This document shows, one piece after another, positions 63,246 to 64,000 of a DNA stretch of 64,000 bases; position 1 is the first letter of the stretch; each line of letters starts with the position of its first letter. The notes under the pieces are model-generated. The model was given only the letters and a program-made list of their open reading frames with translations, searched no databases and was not told the origin of the DNA. Made by a program: the position numbers and the translations under genes. Source of the stretch: Phoenix dactylifera (lineage: Eukaryota > Streptophyta > Magnoliopsida > Arecales > Arecaceae); NCBI RefSeq assembly GCF_009389715.1, contig NC_052393.1, positions 1,178,001 to 1,242,000 on the forward strand. The letters are read 5' to 3'.

Positions 63246-63439
63246 TAAAAAAAATTTAAATTCATCCATCCGGAAGAAGTAAAGGGAAAAGTTTTTGTTC
63301 TGATTCCAGGCTCAATTCGGACGGTCCGATCTCAATGCATGTAACGGGAGCATCGCCGGCACGGTGGGACCGCTCACCACCATCTCATCGAAAAGGAAAA
63401 AAAAAAAAAACTCCTGAAATCGAATGAAATAAAATGAAA

Positions 63440-63843
63440 TCACAATCGTTCATCTTCCCCTTCATCCGCGGGCTTTCTGGTGGTGGCGTTCTTAGATCTA
63501 GATTCTCGGATGGTGTCGCCGCTGCCCACAGAGCCTGAGCCCTTGGATCTCCGTCGCGATTGCTTCGGGATCGCCGGCAGGTCCCCACCGGCCACCGTCT
63601 CCGCGGAGTCACCGTCCTTCTTGCGCGGCCTCCTGTTGCCCCTCCGGGAGCCGTCGGAGGGCGGCTCACGATTTGGGGAGTCGGCGGAGACGGTGGTTTC
63701 GGACCGATGCCGCCGCGAGTGGCGCGGCCTCGGGGCGTTGTTGGGGGAGTCGTTCACGGTGCGCTCAGACAAACGCCGGGAGGGTCTCGGCATCATCTCG
63801 CCTGACGGATTGTCTTCGATTCCGGCGGCGTTGATCTTAAACT
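63440..63843 (-). CDS. Last exon of an unrecognised basic protein; gene runs off the right edge
   Basis: An acceptor (TTTTTTTCAG) ends at 63844, and an open frame entering in phase (two bases, then FKINAAGIEDNPSGE) runs about 134 codons to TGA at 63440-63442. The product is rich in Arg, Ser, Pro and Gly, with RRGNRRPRKKDGDSAE and KQSRRRSKGSGSVG, so probably disordered and possibly nuclear. An ATG at 63796 could be a start instead, but the preceding in-phase codons and the acceptor favour an internal or terminal exon. GC content is about 60% against under 30% nearby, which supports coding. A plus-strand frame over the same bases (63480-63893) starts in mid-sequence and is judged a shadow. No family recognised. 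Confidence 0.45.
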
Positions 63844-64000
63844 CTGAAAAAAACGAAATTACACAAATACTTATATTTATTTACTTATATTAGTGTTTTT
63901 TTTTTGTAGCAATTGGATAAAATAATATATAAATTTTATTTTTAGAGAATTATTTTGTGCTTCAGCTGGGGCTTCAAAATTATATATATATTTATTTAAT
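63844..64000. other. Right-edge intron-like sequence
   Basis: AT-rich, T-run rich sequence upstream (minus sense) of the acceptor of the last exon. Consistent with an intron continuing outside the window; nothing else seen. Confidence 0.35.

Noticed and set aside
63480-63893. 137-codon plus-strand frame at the right edge
   Set aside because: Antisense to the GC-rich minus-strand exon; it crosses that exon's acceptor tract and reads into intron-like T-rich DNA.

Overview
The window is plant nuclear DNA. Genes have many GT-AG introns, some of them kilobases long, in an AT-rich background. Between and inside the genes lie small DNA transposons, a SINE, a miniature LTR element, solo-LTR-like remnants and microsatellites. 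The protein families (PMT-type Golgi methyltransferase, P-class PPR, RPN2/HAP6, NOP10) fit a flowering plant. The exon sequences and the style of the repeats suggest a monocot, possibly a palm; that assignment is inference and was not tested.

Layout. 1-6.2 kb is a roughly 3 kb tandem duplication (about 140-3240 and 3244-6195). Each unit carries a short plus-strand terminal exon of an unrecognised gene and a minus-strand TATA box with a leader-like exon. Unit 2 was later hit by a hAT-like element and a TRIM. 6.4-14.8 kb (+) is an RBM42-type RRM protein gene in six exons, with a 1.46 kb solo LTR in intron 1. 17.5-25.8 kb (-) is a PMT methyltransferase gene in seven coding exons plus a 5' UTR intron. 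26.5-34 kb is gene-poor and holds two related PIF/Harbinger elements, one with a GC-rich minisatellite, then an LTR-like remnant and a Tourist-like MITE. 34.3-36.6 kb (+) is a P-class PPR gene with 13 motifs and a 5' UTR intron. 40.1-53.3 kb (-) is the oligosaccharyltransferase subunit RPN2/HAP6 in 19 exons, with two GC-AG introns. 54.8-60.2 kb (-) is NOP10 in three coding exons plus a 5' UTR intron. 60.3-63.4 kb is AT-rich and full of repeats. 63.4-63.8 kb (-) is the last exon of a gene that runs off the right edge.

The genes are unrelated housekeeping functions (RNA binding, Golgi wall-polysaccharide methylation, organelle RNA processing, ER N-glycosylation, H/ACA snoRNP); there is no operon or cluster logic. 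No RNA genes, CRISPR or virus-like coding regions were seen. The most novel-looking item is a dispersed repeat family with GGTAYGC...GCATACC ends and an inner or adjacent purine/pyrimidine tract, present four times. Exon joins were made by eye from splice motifs and reading-frame continuity; all coding joins given keep frame.
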